From NCBI RefSeq assembly GCF_008692605.1, contig NZ_LFCT01000004.1, forward strand, positions 160,834 to 224,833: a stretch of DNA of 64,000 nucleotides, in the 5' to 3' direction. The position numbers and the translations under genes are program-made. Numbering within the stretch: position 1 is the first letter of the stretch; each line of letters begins with the position of its first letter. The notes below the pieces were generated by a model that saw only the letters and a program-made list of their open reading frames with translations, was not told where the DNA came from and did no database searches. Shown here piece by piece: positions 24,794 to 32,884 of the stretch. Source of the stretch: Sphingobium estronivorans (lineage in GTDB: Bacteria > Pseudomonadota > Alphaproteobacteria > Sphingomonadales > Sphingomonadaceae).

Positions 24794-25837
24794 ATGGCGA
24801 TCACCCCGATCACTGAGCTGAACGAGCGGGCGCGCGACGTTTTCCGCCTGGTGGTCGAGAGCTATCTCGGGACCGGGCTGCCCGTCGCCTCGCGCACGCT
24901 CAGCAAGATGGCGAGCCTCAGCCTGTCGCCCGCCTCGATCCGCAATGTGATGCAGGATCTGGAGGAACTGGGCCTGCTCGCCGCGCCGCATACCTCTGCG
25001 GGACGGATGCCGACCGAGACCGGCCTCCGGCTCTTCGTCGACGGCATGATGCAGGCGGCGGAGCCTTCGATGGAGGAACGGCGCGCGATCGAGGCGGGGA
25101 TTTCCGAAGGCGGACCGATCGAGGAGGCCCTGTCGGCGGCGACGGCGGCGCTGTCGGGGCTGTCCGCCTGCGCGGGGATCGTGATGGTGCCCAAGCGCGA
25201 GCCGGTGCTGCGGCAATTCGGTTTCGTGCCGCTGAACGAGCGGCAGGCTTTGGCCGTGCTGGTGGGGCAGGACGGGTCCATCGAGAATCGCATGGTCGAT
25301 CTGCCCGTCGGCGTGACGCCGATGATGTTGAACGAGGCCGCCAATTTCATGTCGGCGCGCTTCGGCGGTATGACGCTGGCGCAGGCGGGCGAGACCCTCC
25401 AGCGCGAACTGGAGAATGAGCGTCACGCGCTTCAGGGCGCGGCGCGGGAACTGGTGGCGCGCGGCATAGCCATCTGGTCGCAGGATGCCGGTGAGCGTCC
25501 CGTGCTGATCGTCCGCGGGCAGGCGCATCTGCTGGATGATGGCACCGCCGCCGATCTGGAGCGGGTGCGCCAGCTGCTCGAACAGCTTGAGGGCAAGCAG
25601 GAGATTTCGCACCTGCTGGAAAGCGCGCTGGCGGGCAGCGCGACCAAAATCTTCATCGGCTCGGAAAACAAGCTCTTTTCCCTGTCGGGTTCTTCGGTCA
25701 TAGCCGCGCCATACCGGGGCGGTGACGGCCGGGTGGTGGGCGTTGTCGGCGTAATCGGGCCGACGCGCTTGAACTATGCGCGGGTGATCCCCATGGTGGA
25801 CTTCACTGCCCAGACGCTTTCGAGATTGATGAGATGA
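24794..25837 (+). CDS. hrcA: Heat-inducible transcription repressor HrcA
   Basis: A 347-residue repressor of heat-shock genes that binds CIRCE elements and is kept active by GroEL. The N-terminal winged helix (ELNERARDVFRLVVESYLGTGLPVASRTLSKMASLSLSPASIRNVMQDLEELGLLAAPHTSAGRMPT) is typical, followed by a GAF-like domain and the C-terminal dimer region with GSSVIAAPYRGGDGRVVGVVGVIGPTRLNYARVIPMVDFTA. It overlaps grpE by four bases (ATGA). No CIRCE element is visible just upstream, so its own control seems to differ from that of its targets elsewhere. Confidence 0.96.
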   Translation: MAITPITELNERARDVFRLVVESYLGTGLPVASRTLSKMASLSLSPASIRNVMQDLEELGLLAAPHTSAGRMPTETGLRLFVDGMMQAAEPSMEERRAIEAGISEGGPIEEALSAATAALSGLSACAGIVMVPKREPVLRQFGFVPLNERQALAVLVGQDGSIENRMVDLPVGVTPMMLNEAANFMSARFGGMTLAQAGETLQRELENERHALQGAARELVARGIAIWSQDAGERPVLIVRGQAHLLDDGTAADLERVRQLLEQLEGKQEISHLLESALAGSATKIFIGSENKLFSLSGSSVIAAPYRGGDGRVVGVVGVIGPTRLNYARVIPMVDFTAQTLSRLMR

Positions 25838-26388
25838 GCGAAGAAAAACGGAATATCGAAAATACCGAAGTCGTGGACGAACTGCCCGAGGATGCGGCGC
25901 CGGCTGGCGACGCGGCGGCGGAAAAGATCGCTGCGTTGGAAAGCGAGCTGGCGACGGCCAAGCAGGACGTCCTCTACGCCCATGCCGAGACGCAGAATGT
26001 GCGGCGCCGGCTGGAAAAGGAGCTGGCTGACGCGCGTTCCTATGCCGCGACGTCCTTCGCCCGCGACATGCTGTCGGTGGCGGACAATCTGGGGCGCGCG
26101 CTCCAGGCGATTCCCGCCGACCTGCGCGAGGACGAGAAGTTCAAGGGGCTGGTCGCGGGGCTTGAAGCCACCGGCCGCGAGCTGGAGGCCGTTTTTGGCC
26201 GCAACGGCATTGAGAAGCTGGAGTCGGTCGGCCAGCCGCTCGATCCCAACAAGCATCAGGCGATGATGGAAGTGCCCTCCGCCGATGCGGAGCCGGGCAC
26301 GGTGCTGGTCGAGATGCAGGCAGGCTACACGATCAAGGATCGGCTGCTGCGCCCTGCGCTGGTCAGCGTGGCGAAGAAGCCCGACTGA
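25834..26388 (+). CDS. grpE: Nucleotide exchange factor GrpE
   Basis: Releases ADP from DnaK in the Hsp70 cycle. The 184-residue protein has a long N-terminal coiled coil (about 28-75, EKIAALESELATAKQDVLYAHAETQNVRRRLEKEL) and the C-terminal beta domain with NGIEKLESVGQPLDPNKHQAMMEVPS and VLVEMQAGYTIKDRLLRPALVSVAK, the GrpE signature. It is coupled to hrcA by overlap. dnaK and dnaJ are not nearby; a strong terminator follows, so the hrcA-grpE unit stands alone, as is common in alphaproteobacteria. Confidence 0.96.
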   Translation: MSEEKRNIENTEVVDELPEDAAPAGDAAAEKIAALESELATAKQDVLYAHAETQNVRRRLEKELADARSYAATSFARDMLSVADNLGRALQAIPADLREDEKFKGLVAGLEATGRELEAVFGRNGIEKLESVGQPLDPNKHQAMMEVPSADAEPGTVLVEMQAGYTIKDRLLRPALVSVAKKPD

Positions 26389-26410
26389 CCGCCTGCCGAT
26401 TTGAAAATGT

Positions 26411-26450
26411 GAAGGCCCGCCGGACCCTGTGCCCGGCGGGCCTTCTTCTT
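26411..26450 (+). terminator. Rho-independent terminator after grpE
   Basis: GAAGGCCCGCCGG (26411-26423) pairs perfectly with CCGGCGGGCCTTC (26433-26445), followed by a T-rich TTCTTTG. It is a strong intrinsic terminator for hrcA-grpE. Confidence 0.9.
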
Positions 26451-26468
26451 TGGGTAGCCGCGGCAGAA

Positions 26469-26514
26469 AAGATATATCGTAAATCTTGACGACGACATTT
26501 TTAAGATATATCTA
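26469..26514 (+). promoter_or_regulatory. PadR promoter with two AGATATATC operator sites
   Basis: AAGATATATC at 26469-26478 and AAGATATATCT at 26503-26513 (the latter containing a perfect AGATATATCT palindrome) flank a promoter: TTGACG (26486-26491), 17 bases, TATCTA (26509-26514). One site lies upstream of the -35 box and the other overlaps the -10 box, the arrangement expected for repression by the downstream PadR protein. Confidence 0.65.
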
Positions 26515-26546
26515 AATGCGTCATGAGCCAATTAAGAGAGTTTCAT

Positions 26547-27170
26547 ATGCATTTTCATCATCATCATCGCGGCGGACGTCGCGGTTTCGGCCACGGCCGC
26601 TTTTTCGGGCCGGAAGGTTTCGAGCGCGGTCCCTTTGGCGGCGGTTTTGGCGGGCGTTTCGAAGGCGGGCCTTTCGGGGGCGGCGGTCGGGGCGGGCGTA
26701 GCGGCGGGCGTCGGCGCCTGTTCAGCAACGATGCGCTCAAGCTCCTCCTGCTGAAGCTGATCGCGGACAGCCCGCGGCACGGCTATGACCTGATCCGCGA
26801 GATCCAGGCTCTGTCGGGCGAGGTCTATGCGCCCAGCCCGGGCGTGGTCTATCCGACGCTGACATTGCTGGCGGAGATGGAACTGATCGCCGAGCAGCCG
26901 GGCGAAGGCAGCCGCAAGCTCTTCGCTATCACCGACGCGGGCACGGCCCATCTCGCCGAGCATGACGCAAGCGTGCACGAGGTCATGGACCGGCTGCAAT
27001 CGCTGGCGCAGAAGGCCGATCGCGTCGACGGCGCGCCGATCCGGCGGGCGATGCACAATCTGGGCATGGCGGTCCGGGCGCGGCTTGAAAAGGAAGGGGC
27101 CGATGCCCAGACCATGTTCGATGTCGCGTCGTTGATCGATGAGGCCGCCAGCAAGATCGAAAGGCTGTAA
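26547..27170 (+). CDS. PadR-family regulator with His-rich, Gly/Phe/Arg-rich N-terminus
   Basis: A 207-residue repressor. Residues 1-60 are low-complexity: MHFHHHHRGGRRGFGHGRFF, then repeats of G-F-G and R-G. From about residue 63 it is a PadR winged helix (ALKLLLLKLIADSPRHGYDLIREIQALSGEVYAPSPGVVYPTLTLLAEMELIAEQ) with a C-terminal helical dimer domain. ATG 26547 follows AGAGAG; ATG 26523 is also open. The histidines suggest metal or heme binding, which is inference. The DUF2218 gene follows three bases after its stop, and twin AGATATATC sites at the promoter fit autorepression. Confidence 0.85.
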   Translation: MHFHHHHRGGRRGFGHGRFFGPEGFERGPFGGGFGGRFEGGPFGGGGRGGRSGGRRRLFSNDALKLLLLKLIADSPRHGYDLIREIQALSGEVYAPSPGVVYPTLTLLAEMELIAEQPGEGSRKLFAITDAGTAHLAEHDASVHEVMDRLQSLAQKADRVDGAPIRRAMHNLGMAVRARLEKEGADAQTMFDVASLIDEAASKIERL

Positions 27171-27173
27171 CCC

Positions 27174-27452
27174 ATGAATTTGACCGCGCATGTGCCGACG
27201 CCCAATGCCAGCCGCTATCTCCAGCAACTCTGCAAGCATTGGGGGCACAAGTTCGACACGCAGTTCGATGCGGAACAGGGCGTGATCGCCTTTCCGATGG
27301 GACCGATCCGCATGGCGGCAGGAACTGAGGCCCTGACCGTCACCATCGAGCCAGGGGAGGGCGCCGATGTCGAACGCTTCAAGCAGGTGGTCGCGGACCA
27401 TCTCGACCGCTTCGCCTTCCGCGAAGCGCCGCTGACCTTCGACTGGCAATAA
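27174..27452 (+). CDS. DUF2218 domain-containing protein
   Basis: A 92-residue protein made of one DUF2218 domain (begins LTAHVPTPNASRYLQQLCKHWGHKF and has FDAEQGVIAFPMGPIRMAA). In many bacteria this domain occurs next to or fused with siderophore-interacting (ViuB-like) reductases, which links it to iron uptake; its own function is unknown. Here it follows the PadR gene at a three-base gap and is probably its co-expressed partner. No siderophore gene is in the window. Confidence 0.85.
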   Translation: MNLTAHVPTPNASRYLQQLCKHWGHKFDTQFDAEQGVIAFPMGPIRMAAGTEALTVTIEPGEGADVERFKQVVADHLDRFAFREAPLTFDWQ

Positions 27453-27475
27453 AATCGGGGGGGACTGCGCTCGTC

Positions 27476-27967
27476 CTATTTGCGCGGGATTCGCCGGGCG
27501 CTCGCCAGATGATGGGCATGGGTGATGGCGACGGCCAGCGCGTCGGACGCGTCCGGCCCGGCCACCTTCGCGCCGGGGAGAAGGCGGGATACCATGGCGT
27601 GGACCTGATCCTTGGACGCGTTGCCGACGCCGACCACCGATTTCTTGACCAGCCGGGCGGCATATTCGCCGACTTCCATGCCGGATCGGGACGCCGCCAG
27701 CAGCACGACGCCGCGCGCCTGGCCCAGTTTCAGCGTCGATTGCGGGTTCACATTGACGAACACCTCCTCGACCGCCGCGCCATTGGGCTGATGTTCAAGG
27801 ATGAGGTCGGTCAGCGCCAGGTCCAGCACCAGCAGGCGGCTGGCCAGCGCCATGTCGGAATCGGTCTTGATCTGCCCATTGGCGATATGGGTCAGACGGT
27901 TGCCGTCCGCAGCGATCAGACCCCAGCCGGTGGTGCCAAGGCCGGGGTCCAATCCCAGGATAATCAT
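27476..27967 (-). CDS. ruvC: Crossover junction endodeoxyribonuclease RuvC
   Basis: Resolves Holliday junctions at the end of recombination. The 163-residue length is standard. The first active-site aspartate lies in [16 protein letters not shown], the next acid in [29 protein letters not shown], and the last in [17 protein letters not shown]. The ATG at 27967 starts the conserved protein; open frame upstream runs into yebC. It follows yebC on the same strand by 25 bases, a common order; ruvA and ruvB are not adjacent here. Confidence 0.95.
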   Translation of the reverse strand: MIILGLDPGLGTTGWGLIAADGNRLTHIANGQIKTDSDMALASRLLVLDLALTDLILEHQPNGAAVEEVFVNVNPQSTLKLGQARGVVLLAASRSGMEVGEYAARLVKKSVVGVGNASKDQVHAMVSRLLPGAKVAGPDASDALAVAITHAHHLASARRIPRK

Positions 27968-27992
27968 GGTCTGATCCTGTGGGCCGGGATTT

Positions 27993-28736
27993 TCAGCCCA
28001 GCTTCTCCATGACCTCGTCGGAGACTTCGTAATTGCCCCAGACGGTCTGGACGTCGTCATCGTCTTCCAGCGTGTCGACCAGCTTCATCAGCGTCGCGGC
28101 GTTGCTTTCGTCGACCTCGACGGTGGTCTGCGGCTTCCAGGCGAGCTTGGCGCCTTCCGCCGGGCCGAGCTTGGCTTCCAGACCCTTGGCGACTTCGTGC
28201 AGTGCGTCCATGGCGGTCCAGATTTCATGCTCGTCTTCGTTGGAGGACACGTCCTCCGCGCCCGCTTCCAGCGCCGCTTCGAAGATCGCGTCGGCATCGC
28301 CCGCGCTCGCCGGATAGGTGATGAGGCCCATCCGGTCGAAACCATGGCTCACCGCGCCCGACGCGCCCATATTGCCGCCATTCTTCGAAAAGGCGGTGCG
28401 CACATTGGTCGCGGTGCGGTTGCGGTTGTCGGTCAGCGCCTCGACGATGATGGCGACGCCGCCGGGGCCATAGCCCTCATAGCGGATTTCCTCGTAATTC
28501 TCCGTGTCGCCGCCGATGGCCTTGTCGATGGCGCGCTGGATATTGTCCTTGGGCATGGACTGCGCCTTGGCGGCGTTGACCGCCAGGCGAAGGCGCGGGT
28601 TCATGTCCGGGTCGGGCATGCCCATCTTGGCCGCCACGGTGATTTCGCGGCTCAGCTTGGAGAACATCGAGGAGCGCTTCTTGTCCTGCGCGCCCTTGCG
28701 ATGCATGATGTTCTTGAATTTGGAATGGCCTGCCAT
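27993..28736 (-). CDS. YebC/PmpR family protein
   Basis: A 247-residue YebC-family protein. It opens [39 protein letters not shown] and continues with [17 protein letters not shown] and [23 protein letters not shown], all diagnostic. Members were first described as transcription regulators; recent work on YebC proteins points to a role on ribosomes stalled at proline stretches. Either could apply. It heads a yebC-ruvC unit, and an upstream region carries a GGGCGCCC inverted pair. Confidence 0.95.
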   Translation of the reverse strand: MAGHSKFKNIMHRKGAQDKKRSSMFSKLSREITVAAKMGMPDPDMNPRLRLAVNAAKAQSMPKDNIQRAIDKAIGGDTENYEEIRYEGYGPGGVAIIVEALTDNRNRTATNVRTAFSKNGGNMGASGAVSHGFDRMGLITYPASAGDADAIFEAALEAGAEDVSSNEDEHEIWTAMDALHEVAKGLEAKLGPAEGAKLAWKPQTTVEVDESNAATLMKLVDTLEDDDDVQTVWGNYEVSDEVMEKLG

Positions 28737-28772
28737 GGATCCTGAATTCTTGTCTGCCGGTTGAAGATCGAT

Positions 28773-28798
28773 GGGCGCCCTTACACCAGCGGGCGCCC
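28773..28798. terminator. GGGCGCCC hairpin between yebC and ybjQ
   Basis: GGGCGCCC at 28773-28780 is repeated at 28791-28798 around TTACACCAGC, forming an 8-bp stem. It lies after the YbjQ-family gene and before yebC on the minus strand. There is no T-run, so a terminator or leader structure is only a possibility. Confidence 0.35.
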
Positions 28799-28832
28799 AA
28801 AGGGCAACTGCCAGAGGGTCAATAGCAGAGGA

Positions 28833-29159
28833 TCAATAGAGGATGGCCGTGCCCGAAGCCGTGACCATCAGCATCGATCCGCTTGACCCCACCGTCTCAT
28901 AATCGAGGTCGACGCCGACCACGGCATTGGCGCCCAGCGTGGCGGCGCGCATCCGCATTTCCCCGATCGCCTGTTCGCGGGCGCGCTGAAGCACATCCTC
29001 ATAAGCGCCCGAGCGCCCGCCGACGATGTCGCGGACGCTGGCGAACAGGTCGCGGAAGAGATTGGCGCCCACGATCACCTCGCCGGTGACGATGCCGAGA
29101 TATTCCTTCGCAGGACGCCCCTCCAAAGTGGGCGTGGTGCTGACGATCATCTCGGACAT
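28833..29159 (-). CDS. YbjQ-family putative heavy-metal-binding protein
   Basis: A 108-residue protein of the YbjQ/UPF0145 family. The sequence [54 protein letters not shown] and [19 protein letters not shown] is a full-length match; pentamer assembly is known for structures of this family. Metal binding is suggested by name only and not proven. ATG 29159 has AAGGAG at good spacing and is preferred over the GTG at 29165. It is downstream of the GapR-like gene on the same strand. Confidence 0.87.
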   Translation of the reverse strand: MSEMIVSTTPTLEGRPAKEYLGIVTGEVIVGANLFRDLFASVRDIVGGRSGAYEDVLQRAREQAIGEMRMRAATLGANAVVGVDLDYETVGSSGSMLMVTASGTAILY

Positions 29160-29182
29160 GGGCACTCTCCTTTGTCGTGGGG

Positions 29183-29425
29183 TTATTCCAGGCCCAAAGC
29201 GCTTTTGTAGGTTTCCAGCAGCGCTTCGGCTTCCATGCGGGCGTTGCGCTCCATCTTGCGCAGGCGCACGATCGACCGCATCGTCTTCACATCATAGCCA
29301 TTGGCCTTGGCTTCCAGATAGACGTCCTTGATATCGTCCGCGATGCCCTTCTTTTCCTCTTCCAGGCGTTCGATGCGCTCGATGAAAAGGCGTAGCTGTT
29401 CGGCGGCGACATTGCCATCGCTCAT
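29183..29425 (-). CDS. gapR: GapR-family (DUF2312) DNA-binding protein
   Basis: An 80-residue DUF2312 protein. In Caulobacter this family (GapR) is a nucleoid-associated protein that tracks overtwisted DNA and helps replication. The sequence is a near-perfect family match: [77 protein letters not shown], a coiled-coil helix plus a basic DNA-contact region. It lies between the DUF1244 and YbjQ genes on the minus strand. The in-cell role is extrapolated from Caulobacter. Confidence 0.9.
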   Translation of the reverse strand: MSDGNVAAEQLRLFIERIERLEEEKKGIADDIKDVYLEAKANGYDVKTMRSIVRLRKMERNARMEAEALLETYKSALGLE

Positions 29426-29464
29426 GAGAATCTCCAGTCAGTGTGAATCGGTCGGCACAGGCTC

Positions 29465-29764
29465 CTAATGATTGTCGGCGTTCTTCGCCACACTCTCCTG
29501 CATTCTTGCGATCTGTTCGGGCGTCGCCTCGCCCTGATAGCGGGCCTTCCACTCGGCAAAGGGCATGCCGTGGATGATCGCCCGCGCTTCATCCCTGCCG
29601 AGCGTTCCGTCGGCCTCGGCGATCCAGTCGGCCAGGCAATTGCGGCAAAAACCCGCCAAGCCCATCAGATCGATATTCTGAACGTCGGTGCGGTGCTGCA
29701 AATGCGCCACCAGTCGTCGGAAGGCGGTTGCGGCGACTGCGTCGCTGAGTATGGTGTCGCTCAC
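29465..29764 (-). CDS. DUF1244 domain-containing protein
   Basis: A 99-residue protein of the DUF1244 family, found mostly in alpha- and gammaproteobacteria. The domain shows AFRRLVAHLQHRTDVQNIDLMGLAGFCRNCLADWIAEA, including the conserved FCRNCL cysteine pair, and IIHGMPFAEWKARYQGEATPEQ. The cysteines could bind a metal, which is inference. It starts 118 bases from the divergent pyruvate kinase gene and precedes the GapR-like gene by 39 bases. Confidence 0.9.
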   Translation of the reverse strand: MSDTILSDAVAATAFRRLVAHLQHRTDVQNIDLMGLAGFCRNCLADWIAEADGTLGRDEARAIIHGMPFAEWKARYQGEATPEQIARMQESVAKNADNH

Positions 29765-29881
29765 GGCGGAACCCTTTCGCTGATCTACATCATCCTGTCT
29801 TGCAGTACGGATAATCGAAAACCGCGCCCTGGCAAACCAGAGGCGGCCATGAGGGTCAGGAGTTTGGGCAGGAGTTTGGGA

Positions 29882-31333
29882 ATGACAAGATTACCGCCCC
29901 GTTCGCGCAAGGTCCGCATCCTCGCGACCCTTGGCCCCGCGAGCGACAGCCCGGACATGATCCGGGCGCTGTTCGTCGCCGGGGCCGATGCCTTCCGCAT
30001 CAATATGAGCCATGGCGCGCATGAGGATCATGCCGCGCGCATCGCCGCGATCCGGGCGCTGGAAAAGGAATTCGGGCGCCCGACGACGATCCTGGGCGAC
30101 CTTCAGGGACCGAAGCTGCGTGTCGGGACGTTCGAGCGCGAACAGGCGGTGCTGGAGACGGGGGCGTCCTTCGTGCTGGACAGCGATCCCGCGCCGGGCG
30201 ACGCCAGGCGGGTCAACCTGCCCCATCCGGAAATCTATGCGGCGCTGGTCCCCGAAACCCGGCTTTTGCTGGATGACGGCAAGATGGTGCTGCGCGTCAA
30301 GAAGGTGGCGGACGACCGCATCGATACGGTGGTCGAGGTCGGCGGCACGCTTTCCAACCGCAAGGGCGTCAATGTGCCCGATGTCGTCGTGCCGGTCCCG
30401 GCGCTGACCGAAAAGGACCGGCGCGACCTCAGTTTCGCGGTGGAGCACGGCTGTGACTGGATCGCCTTGAGCTTCGTGCAACGGCCGGAGGATCTGGCCG
30501 AGGCGCGCAAGCTGATGGGCGGCTATGGCGCGCTGATGGCGAAGATCGAGAAGCCCGCCGCCGTGCAACGGCTGGAGGAGATCATCGAACTGGCCGATGG
30601 CGTGATGGTGGCGCGCGGCGATCTGGGCGTGGAATTGCCGCCGCAGGCGGTGCCGCCGCTCCAGAAGCAGATCGTCGCGGCGGCGCGGCGCATGGGCCGT
30701 CCGGTCGTGGTGGCGACGCAGATGCTCGAATCGATGATCAAGGCGCCGACGCCGACCCGCGCCGAAGTGTCGGACGTGGCGACGGCGGTCTATGACGGGG
30801 CGGACGCCATCATGCTGTCGGCCGAAACGGCGGCGGGTGACTGGCCGGTGGAAGCGGTATCGATGATGGACAGCATCGCCCACAGCGTCGAGCGCGATCC
30901 GGGCTATTTCGGGCGGCTGCATTATACCGAGACGAAGCCCGATCCGACCACCGCCGACGCTCTGGCGGAGGGTGCGGGCAGCATCGTGTCCGTGGTCGGG
31001 GCGAGCGCGATCACCTGCTTCACCTCCTCGGGCAGCACGGTCCGGCGCGTGGCGCGCGAGCGGCCCATGACGCCGATCCTGGCGCTGACGCCGCGTCAGG
31101 ATACGGCGCGCAAGCTGGGGCTGACCTGGGGCGTCTACGCGGTGCGGACCAAGGATATCGGCACGTTCGAGGAGATGATCGGCAAGGCCCGGCGCATGGC
31201 GCTGCGGCACGACATGGTCGAGAAGGGCGGCAAGATCGTCGTGTTGGCGGGCGTGCCGTTCGGGACGCCGGGCTCGACCAATGTGCTGCACGTCGCCGCG
31301 ATTCGCGGGGATGAGCTGCGAGGCCGGGACTAA
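29882..31333 (+). CDS. pyk: Pyruvate kinase
   Basis: Converts phosphoenolpyruvate and ADP to pyruvate and ATP. The 483-residue protein has RKVRILATLGPASDSPDMIRALFVAGADAFRINMSHG at the start, AKIEKPAAVQRLEEIIELADGVMVARGDLGVELP (substrate and Mg/K site) and VVVATQMLESMI; the C-terminal regulatory domain covers about 340-483 with SSGSTVRRVARERP. ATG 29882 is chosen because GGAG lies seven bases before it; ATG 29849 is also open. It is divergent from the DUF1244 gene and convergent with the HAD gene. Confidence 0.96.
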   Translation: MTRLPPRSRKVRILATLGPASDSPDMIRALFVAGADAFRINMSHGAHEDHAARIAAIRALEKEFGRPTTILGDLQGPKLRVGTFEREQAVLETGASFVLDSDPAPGDARRVNLPHPEIYAALVPETRLLLDDGKMVLRVKKVADDRIDTVVEVGGTLSNRKGVNVPDVVVPVPALTEKDRRDLSFAVEHGCDWIALSFVQRPEDLAEARKLMGGYGALMAKIEKPAAVQRLEEIIELADGVMVARGDLGVELPPQAVPPLQKQIVAAARRMGRPVVVATQMLESMIKAPTPTRAEVSDVATAVYDGADAIMLSAETAAGDWPVEAVSMMDSIAHSVERDPGYFGRLHYTETKPDPTTADALAEGAGSIVSVVGASAITCFTSSGSTVRRVARERPMTPILALTPRQDTARKLGLTWGVYAVRTKDIGTFEEMIGKARRMALRHDMVEKGGKIVVLAGVPFGTPGSTNVLHVAAIRGDELRGRD

Positions 31334-31337
31334 ACAC

Positions 31338-31958
31338 CTAGGGCTGAATCAGGTCGAGCGCGGTCAGTTCGCGGCGCAGCGTGGCTGCGTCGCGGAAAAG
31401 GTGGCCGCGCAGTCCCTCGGCCTGCGCCGCGACGATGTTTTCCGCGCGGTCGTCGATGAACAGCGCCTGTTCCCCGCGCAGTCCGAACCGGTCGAGCGCG
31501 AGTCGGTAGATGGCAGGATCGGGCTTCACCAGCTTTTCCACGCCGGAGACGACGATGTCGCGAAAGGGCGCGAACATCGCTGCTTCCCGGGCCTGGAACG
31601 GCGGCCAGAATTCCGCACTGAAATTGGTGATGGCGAAGAGCGGAATGCCGCTATCGCACAGGTCGCGCACGATTTCGGGCATGCCCTCGACCGCGGGACC
31701 GACGCTGTCGATGAATGTTTCGCCCCACAGGCGAATCAGGTCGGCGCGCTCGGGGTGGCAGGCGATCAGTTCGGCGCTGGTTTCGGCGAAGGGACGGCCC
31801 TGGTCATGCTGGAAATGCCAGTCCAGCGTCACCACATCGCGAAGAAACGCGTCGAGCGCCCGATCGTCGTCGATCAGGCGCTCGTACAGAACCCGAGGGT
31901 TCCAGCGGTACAGGACATTGCCGACGTCGAAGATGACGGCGGCAATTTCCGCCGTCAA
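31338..31958 (-). CDS. HAD-superfamily hydrolase, YihX-like
   Basis: A 206-residue phosphatase-like HAD protein. The first motif is VIFDVGNVLYRWNP, where the second aspartate of the classic DxD is replaced by glycine, as in the YihX/GNV group; ITNFSAEFWPPF is motif II, EKLVKPDPAIY holds the motif III lysine, and LFIDDRAENIVAA is motif IV. Substrates in this group include sugar phosphates. The start is TTG immediately after the TAA of rpmJ, suggesting translational coupling to the ribosomal protein gene. Confidence 0.88.
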   Translation of the reverse strand: MTAEIAAVIFDVGNVLYRWNPRVLYERLIDDDRALDAFLRDVVTLDWHFQHDQGRPFAETSAELIACHPERADLIRLWGETFIDSVGPAVEGMPEIVRDLCDSGIPLFAITNFSAEFWPPFQAREAAMFAPFRDIVVSGVEKLVKPDPAIYRLALDRFGLRGEQALFIDDRAENIVAAQAEGLRGHLFRDAATLRRELTALDLIQP

Positions 31959-32084
31959 TTAACCCTGGCGGGCCTTGAAGCGGCGGTTGGTCTTGTTGAT
32001 GACATAGGTGCGGCCGCGACGGCGGATCACGCGGTTATCCCGGTGACGGCCCTTGAGCGACTTGAGCGAATTGCGGATCTTCAT
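31959..32084 (-). CDS. rpmJ: 50S ribosomal protein L36
   Basis: A 41-residue basic protein, [20 protein letters not shown] then [21 protein letters not shown]. This is the longer L36 form of alphaproteobacteria that lacks the zinc-binding cysteines and ends in the KARQG tail. It is a component of the large ribosomal subunit. It lies just upstream of the HAD gene, away from the main ribosomal protein cluster, which is usual for this paralogue. The stop TAA abuts the TTG start of the next gene. The short length means it is easily missed. Confidence 0.95.
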   Translation of the reverse strand: MKIRNSLKSLKGRHRDNRVIRRRGRTYVINKTNRRFKARQG

Positions 32085-32284
32085 GGAACCAGCCTTATGA
32101 ATGAATCTTGCGTGATCGAAAAATCGAAGCGCAGCCCCTATGGGCGAGGCGGCTGAAAGTCAAGGGTGACTACCCGCATTTTGCCGCCGTTCATCCCCCG
32201 TCCAGCAAATCCATGGCTTCAAAGCTTTTAGGGGATTAGCGTTTCGGTGTCGTGTAGAGGATGTCACCCCCTGGAGTTTCGTCC

Positions 32285-32884
32285 ATGTTGAAAAAGATCG
32301 TCTTTCCTTCCCTGCTTGCCTTGGGCTTGAGCGCCTGCGCCACGGCCGTTCCGCCTGTGGAGGTCACGCGTTTCCATATCGATAATCCCGCGCGCAGCGG
32401 CACCATCGCGGTCGAGGAAATGGCCGGAAATCCCGATGTCGGCCTGGAATTCCGCACCTATGCCGCCGCCGTCGACCAGGAATTGCAGCGGGCGGGCTTC
32501 ACCGCAGCCGGGGAGGGCGCGAAGAGCGACTATGTCGCGCTGGTGGGCTTCCGCCGGACCTTCCGGGAACCCAACGACTATGGCAATAATGGCAAGCCGG
32601 TAAGCGTCGGCATGGGCGGGGCTGTGGGCAGCCACGGCTATTCCGGCCTTGGCCTTGGGATCGGCATCAACCTGTCGGGCAAGCCCAAGGGACAGGTGGT
32701 CACCGAATTGCAGGTGCAGATCCGTCGCCGCGCCGATTCGACGACCGTCTGGGAAGGCCGCGCCCAGACGCAGGCGCGGGAAGGCACGCCCGCTTCGCAG
32801 CCGGGGCTGGCGGCGCAGAAGCTCGCCGCCGCGCTCCTCGGGGGCTATCCGGGGGAATCGGGCCGGACTATAACCGTCCGATGA
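32285..32884 (+). CDS. DUF4136 domain-containing lipoprotein
   Basis: A 199-residue lipoprotein with signal MLKKIVFPSLLALGLSAC and cysteine at residue 18. The mature domain has VTRFHIDNPARSGTIAVE, the DUF4136 start, EFRTYAAAVDQELQRAGF, a glycine-rich segment GLGLGIGINLSG, and LQVQIRRRADSTTVWEGRA, the typical last strands. The function is unknown; members are outer-membrane or periplasmic lipoproteins. Its stop overlaps the M14 peptidase start by four bases, so the two are co-translated. ATG 32285 is chosen for the signal sequence. Confidence 0.88.
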   Translation: MLKKIVFPSLLALGLSACATAVPPVEVTRFHIDNPARSGTIAVEEMAGNPDVGLEFRTYAAAVDQELQRAGFTAAGEGAKSDYVALVGFRRTFREPNDYGNNGKPVSVGMGGAVGSHGYSGLGLGIGINLSGKPKGQVVTELQVQIRRRADSTTVWEGRAQTQAREGTPASQPGLAAQKLAAALLGGYPGESGRTITVR

